Shown here piece by piece: positions 41,929 to 44,255 of a stretch of DNA of 44,255 nt. The notes under the pieces were generated by a model. The model saw nothing but the letters and a program-made list of their open reading frames with translations, had not been told where the DNA came from and ran no database searches. The DNA lies in contig JAJZMF010000039.1 of NCBI GenBank assembly GCA_021850325.1, positions 1 to 44,255 on the forward strand, given 5' to 3'. The stretch is from Actinomycetes bacterium (GTDB taxonomy: Bacteria; Actinomycetota; Acidimicrobiia; Acidimicrobiales; Palsa-688). Made by a program: the position numbers and the translations under genes. Every line of letters begins with the position of its first letter. The stretch's first letter is position 1.

Positions 41929-42093
41929 TCAATGCTGGCGGTGGCGGATCATCCCCATCATCTTCAGGTTCACCCGGACAAAGCGCCACACCTGCCAGGG
42001 CAGGAAGGTCCTGAGGAAGACGGTGAACCGGGTGGGCCGCGTCACGTAGACGTCGCTCCGGCCTGATCGGGGGACAGGGGTGGTACCGGTCAT
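41929..42093 (-). CDS. 54-residue basic protein downstream of the SQR-like gene
   Basis: The protein is MTGTTPVPRSGRSDVYVTRP, then TRFTVFLRTFLPWQVWRFVR, then VNLKMMGMIRHRQH. The second half is an amphipathic, arginine-rich helix with aromatic residues, suiting a membrane-surface or subunit-binding role. The ATG lies two bases after the stop of the SQR-like gene, so translation is coupled. I do not know a named family. Its small size makes it easy to overlook. It may help seat the flavoprotein on the membrane. Confidence 0.7.
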   Translation of the reverse strand: MTGTTPVPRSGRSDVYVTRPTRFTVFLRTFLPWQVWRFVRVNLKMMGMIRHRQH

Positions 42094-42095
42094 GA

Positions 42096-43541
42096 CTACT
42101 CCGGGATGAGGGGCCAGCCCGGGCGCAGCTTGGCCTTGTAGATGAACATGTGGTGAAGAAGGATCTTTATCCAGTGACCCGCCAGGCCTATCTCACCGAA
42201 GGTACGCTTGGCGTCCCGCCCGTAGAGCGGGTAACGCTCGAAGTCCGGCACCACAGGGAAGACGGTCATAGAAGCGGCGGTCCCGGTGAACGGGTTGGCA
42301 CCAGCCGAAGCAACACACGCAGCCCCCATCTCGGCCATCGAAGCATGAGCGGTGGGGCCTGCTGCTCCGTTGACCATGTCCACCACGCTCCGGGCCACCG
42401 CTTTGCCGATACCGGCCGAGGGCATCCCCGTCCGGGGTGGCGCGGGGGCGATGAGCGTGCCCTTGGGGCTGGTGTAGGGCCGCGAGATGGCATGGGGCGG
42501 CGCGAACGCGATCCCGGCGGCGAAGATATTGGGGTACGCAGGGCTCTGGTACGTGCGCGGCCAGTCGGCTGCCCTCCACTGCTCGTAAGGCTTGGGGGTG
42601 TAGTCGGCATCGACACGCATGAAGCCGTTGGGCATGAACAACTTGGCCGTGATGTCCTCGCCCAGGCGGTCGTACGCCTGGAGGCCCACACCCGAGAACG
42701 GGGGTAGCAGCATGGCGAAGTCGAAGGGCTGCTCCCCCTCGGCCCCCTCGACCGTCTCGTAGAATGCCCTGCCGACGTCGACCTTCTGAACGTGGGCCCG
42801 GGTTACCCAGTCGATGCCCCTCTCGGCGAACAGAGAGGCGGCGAACACGCTGCTCGGGACCACGTAACCCGCCCGGGTCAGGTGCATCCCGCCCATCCCG
42901 AAGTCGCCGAGCTCGTACTCGTTGGTTATCCAGACGATCTCGGCCTTGTCCCGCACGCCACGGGCGCGCAGCTCGAACTCCAAGTTGACGATGTACTCGA
43001 AAGCCGCCCCCTCACAGGTGCAGGCGCCGTGGCCCGTACCCACCAGGAACCTCTGGCGCTCGCCCCGGCGCATCCGCTGCACCGACTCGTCCAGCGCGGC
43101 CGCCGTCTGGACGGCATGCTCCGCCGTGCACACCGAGAGGCTGTTGGCGCCGGGACCGAGCCCCTCGGTCATGTCGAAACGCAGCTTGGGGCCGGTGGCG
43201 TTGATCAGGAAGTCGTAGGGCACCCTCGTGGGCCGACCGGTCCCTGCGCCATCGACCACGACGTAGGGGGTGGGGTCGGCCGCGTCACCCTCGGGGCGCA
43301 CCTCCCGGGCTGCGCCCTGCACGAACTCGACCCCATGGCGCTCGTACACCGGGGCCAGCGGGATGTTGACCTGGGAGGGCCCCATCAGGCCCACCCCGAC
43401 CCAGATGTTGGAGGGCACCCAGTTGTAGTAGTCGTTGGGTGACACGACCGTGACCGTGTGGCCGCGGCCCAGCCACCGGCGGGCGAACGAGGCCGCCGTG
43501 TGCCCGGCGATCCCCGCCCCCAGGACCACGACCCGGCTCAT
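42096..43541 (-). CDS. Sulfide:quinone oxidoreductase-like flavoprotein
   Basis: The 481-residue flavoprotein has the FAD motif VVVLGAGIAGHTAASFA, the second-strand segment TVTVVSPNDYYNWVPSNIWVGVG, FLINATGPKLRF and GTGHGACTCEGAAFEYI with two cysteines. A C-terminal aromatic/basic tail (HWIKILLHHMFIYKAKLRPGWP) fits membrane association. This is the SQR family pattern; related enzymes can use other electron donors, so sulfide is probable but unproven. The ATG lacks a ribosome binding site. Upstream lies a cluster of TGTCA/TGACA boxes. A 54-residue gene follows two bases downstream. Confidence 0.87.
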   Translation of the reverse strand: MSRVVVLGAGIAGHTAASFARRWLGRGHTVTVVSPNDYYNWVPSNIWVGVGLMGPSQVNIPLAPVYERHGVEFVQGAAREVRPEGDAADPTPYVVVDGAGTGRPTRVPYDFLINATGPKLRFDMTEGLGPGANSLSVCTAEHAVQTAAALDESVQRMRRGERQRFLVGTGHGACTCEGAAFEYIVNLEFELRARGVRDKAEIVWITNEYELGDFGMGGMHLTRAGYVVPSSVFAASLFAERGIDWVTRAHVQKVDVGRAFYETVEGAEGEQPFDFAMLLPPFSGVGLQAYDRLGEDITAKLFMPNGFMRVDADYTPKPYEQWRAADWPRTYQSPAYPNIFAAGIAFAPPHAISRPYTSPKGTLIAPAPPRTGMPSAGIGKAVARSVVDMVNGAAGPTAHASMAEMGAACVASAGANPFTGTAASMTVFPVVPDFERYPLYGRDAKRTFGEIGLAGHWIKILLHHMFIYKAKLRPGWPLIPE

Positions 43542-43570
43542 CGTTGGGCCCGCGCCCTCGACCGCAGACT

Positions 43571-43622
43571 TGTCAGCACAGTTGCAAACACTGTCAGTGG
43601 GGCGCCGTCTGTGACAGTGACA
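43571..43622. promoter_or_regulatory. Cluster of TGTCA/TGACA boxes upstream of the SQR-like gene
   Basis: TGTCA occurs at 43571 and 43592, TGACA at 43612 and 43618. CACTGTCA (43589-43596) and TGACAGTG (43612-43619) form a perfect inverted repeat with a 15-base spacer. This arrangement 30-80 bases before the start suits an operator. The regulator is unknown. Confidence 0.5.
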
Positions 43623-43674
43623 AAAGTCCCATTACCGCCCCGGTGCCAGGCCTGAGCCGCCCCGTCCGCCGTCC

Positions 43675-43938
43675 CTACTGGTGGGCCTCGGCGCACCGAA
43701 CGCCACAGGGCCCCACCAGCGCCGAGTGCGGGGTGCCCGCCTCCAGCACCAGCTCGTCGCCGGCGGCCAGCGCTACCTCTCCCTGGGGGCCCGAGAACAC
43801 GATCGAGCCCGCCAGGCAGCACAGGTACTTGCGATAGGGGTGGGAGTGCTCCTCGTACCGCGTACCTGCAGCATTGGCCCACACGTACACCTGCCGGCCA
43901 TGCTGGCTCATGCGCTCGACGAAGCCCGTCTCGTCCAC
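43675..43938 (-). CDS. Small cupin-fold protein
   Basis: The protein has about 87 residues from the GTG at 43938. The cupin motifs are GTRYEEHSHPYRKYLCCLAGSIVF, with metal-type histidines, and GDELVLEAGTPHSALVGP. It is a single-domain beta-barrel of unknown substrate. Longer frames upstream are arginine-rich and less convincing. It lies between the SQR-like promoter and the initiator tRNA. A metal-dependent thiol oxygenase is one possibility, but nothing in the sequence decides it. Confidence 0.7.
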   Translation of the reverse strand: MDETGFVERMSQHGRQVYVWANAAGTRYEEHSHPYRKYLCCLAGSIVFSGPQGEVALAAGDELVLEAGTPHSALVGPCGVRCAEAHQ

Positions 43939-44042
43939 AACCCCGAGGCTACGCGCGGCGCGGTGCAGCCGTGGCGCCCTTGCCAGGACCGGTCCCCCGG
44001 GCGCGCCGAGGACAGGCGCCGAACAGCCTCTGACCCGGGCTT

Positions 44043-44071
44043 TTGTCACCGCGGGTGGGACCTGTTAGGCT
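44043..44071 (+). promoter_or_regulatory. Promoter of the initiator tRNA
   Basis: TTGTCA (44043-44048) and TAGGCT (44066-44071) are separated by 17 bases. The tRNA begins seven bases after the -10 box, so transcription starts at or next to its first base. Confidence 0.7.
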
Positions 44072-44078
44072 GGAGGTC

Positions 44079-44155
44079 AGCGGGGTGGAGCAGTCAGGTA
44101 GCTCGTTGGGCTCATAACCCAGAGGTCGCTGGTTCAAATCCAGCCCCCGCCACCA
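44079..44155 (+). tRNA. Initiator tRNA-fMet (anticodon CAT)
   Basis: The cloverleaf is complete, 77 bases including an encoded CCA. The anticodon loop CTCATAA has CAT. The anticodon stem has the three consecutive G:C pairs (GGG/CCC) of initiators, and the D arm GGAGCAGTCAGGTAGCTC and T arm GCTGG-TTCAAAT-CCAGC match bacterial initiators. Base 1 is A and base 72 is C, an unpaired position as initiators require, but not the usual C1-A72. Confidence 0.95.
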
Positions 44156-44193
44156 AGTACGGGCGTTTTCCGCGCCTTGTTGCGTATGCACAG

Positions 44194-44222
44194 GCCGCTG
44201 ACCAGCATGTTTGGTCGGCGGC
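44194..44222 (+). terminator. Hairpin downstream of the initiator tRNA
   Basis: GCCGCTGACCA pairs with TGGTCGGCGGC (11 positions, one a wobble pair) around a seven-base loop. A T/G-rich run follows. It is placed as a terminator of the tRNA transcript, without a strong U-tract. Confidence 0.5.
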
Positions 44223-44228
44223 TTCTGT

Positions 44229-44252
44229 GTTTGTGGGGAGAGTTTGTGGGGA
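44229..44252 (+). repeat. Short direct repeat at the window end
   Basis: GTTTGTGGGGA occurs at 44229-44239 and again at 44242-44252, 13 bases apart. It is close behind a tRNA gene, where integration sites are common. No integrase is visible before the window ends. Confidence 0.5.
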
Positions 44253-44255
44253 CCT

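Overview
The window is very GC-rich chromosomal DNA from an actinobacterium-like genome. Four things support this: SepX-like, Ruc (FmdB-type) and galU genes arranged as in the mycobacterial Rv0991c-Rv0996 region; an IclR regulator facing leuCD as in NdgR/LtbR loci; GTG starts and ATGA/GTGA stop-start overlaps throughout; and several short leaders with TAGGCT/TAGCCT-like -10 boxes. I cannot name the genus. A deep-branching class such as Acidimicrobiia is possible but is only inference.

Layout. (1) 1-5.8 kb is plastic DNA. It holds a frameshifted MFS transporter, a GntR/ABC-2 export operon with a clear promoter and operator, a relaxase-like remnant abutting an EmrB/QacA-type MFS remnant, and an NAD(P)-binding reductase. 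It ends at the 3' end of tRNA-Ala(CGC). (2) 6.0-13.2 kb is a xylose/ribose-type ABC importer (permease, single-domain ATPase, binding protein). Upstream lie an OmpR-type response regulator and an unusual 809-residue protein that joins a complete ABC ATPase to GAF-like regions and a histidine kinase. This is the most striking system in the window. (3) 13.2-18.1 kb is housekeeping: a SepX-like membrane protein, moaC, moaA, galU, a CIRCE-controlled zinc-ribbon chaperone gene of the Ruc type, and msrA. (4) 18.1-25.7 kb has tldE/tldD, dxs, a YqhA-family protein, two uncharacterised genes and an AIM24-family protein. (5) 26-28.5 kb has a UxaA-type dehydratase and an alpha/beta hydrolase. (6) 28.5-30.4 kb has a 45-residue Cys/His-rich protein and a CoA-disulfide-reductase/rhodanese fusion, each behind a TACCC-N4-GGGTA operator. 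(7) 30.5-33.4 kb is an IclR regulator divergent from leuCD. (8) 33.5-40.3 kb is a tightly packed six-gene operon: TPP enzyme, small membrane protein, gluconate-2-dehydrogenase subunit-3-like protein, GMC oxidoreductase, mandelate-racemase-family enzyme and SDR. (9) 40.7-44.2 kb has a DUF6069-like membrane protein, a DUF2892 protein behind a third TACCC-N4-(G/A)GGTA site, a sulfide:quinone-oxidoreductase-like protein with a 54-residue downstream partner, a cupin and an initiator tRNA with its promoter.

Two ideas connect these genes. First, the kinase fusion, its response regulator and the adjacent importer look like one sensing-transport unit. The ABC domain on the kinase resembles the importer's own ATPase, and that ATPase is single-domain where XylG/RbsA proteins carry two. 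The kinase could therefore read transport state by joining the importer, or supply its second nucleotide-binding domain. Second, three unlinked promoters share one CsoR/CstR-type operator. They control a rhodanese-fused CoA-disulfide reductase, a DUF2892 protein and a tiny Cys-rich protein, which suggests a reactive-sulfur (or copper) stress regulon. An SQR-like gene lies nearby.
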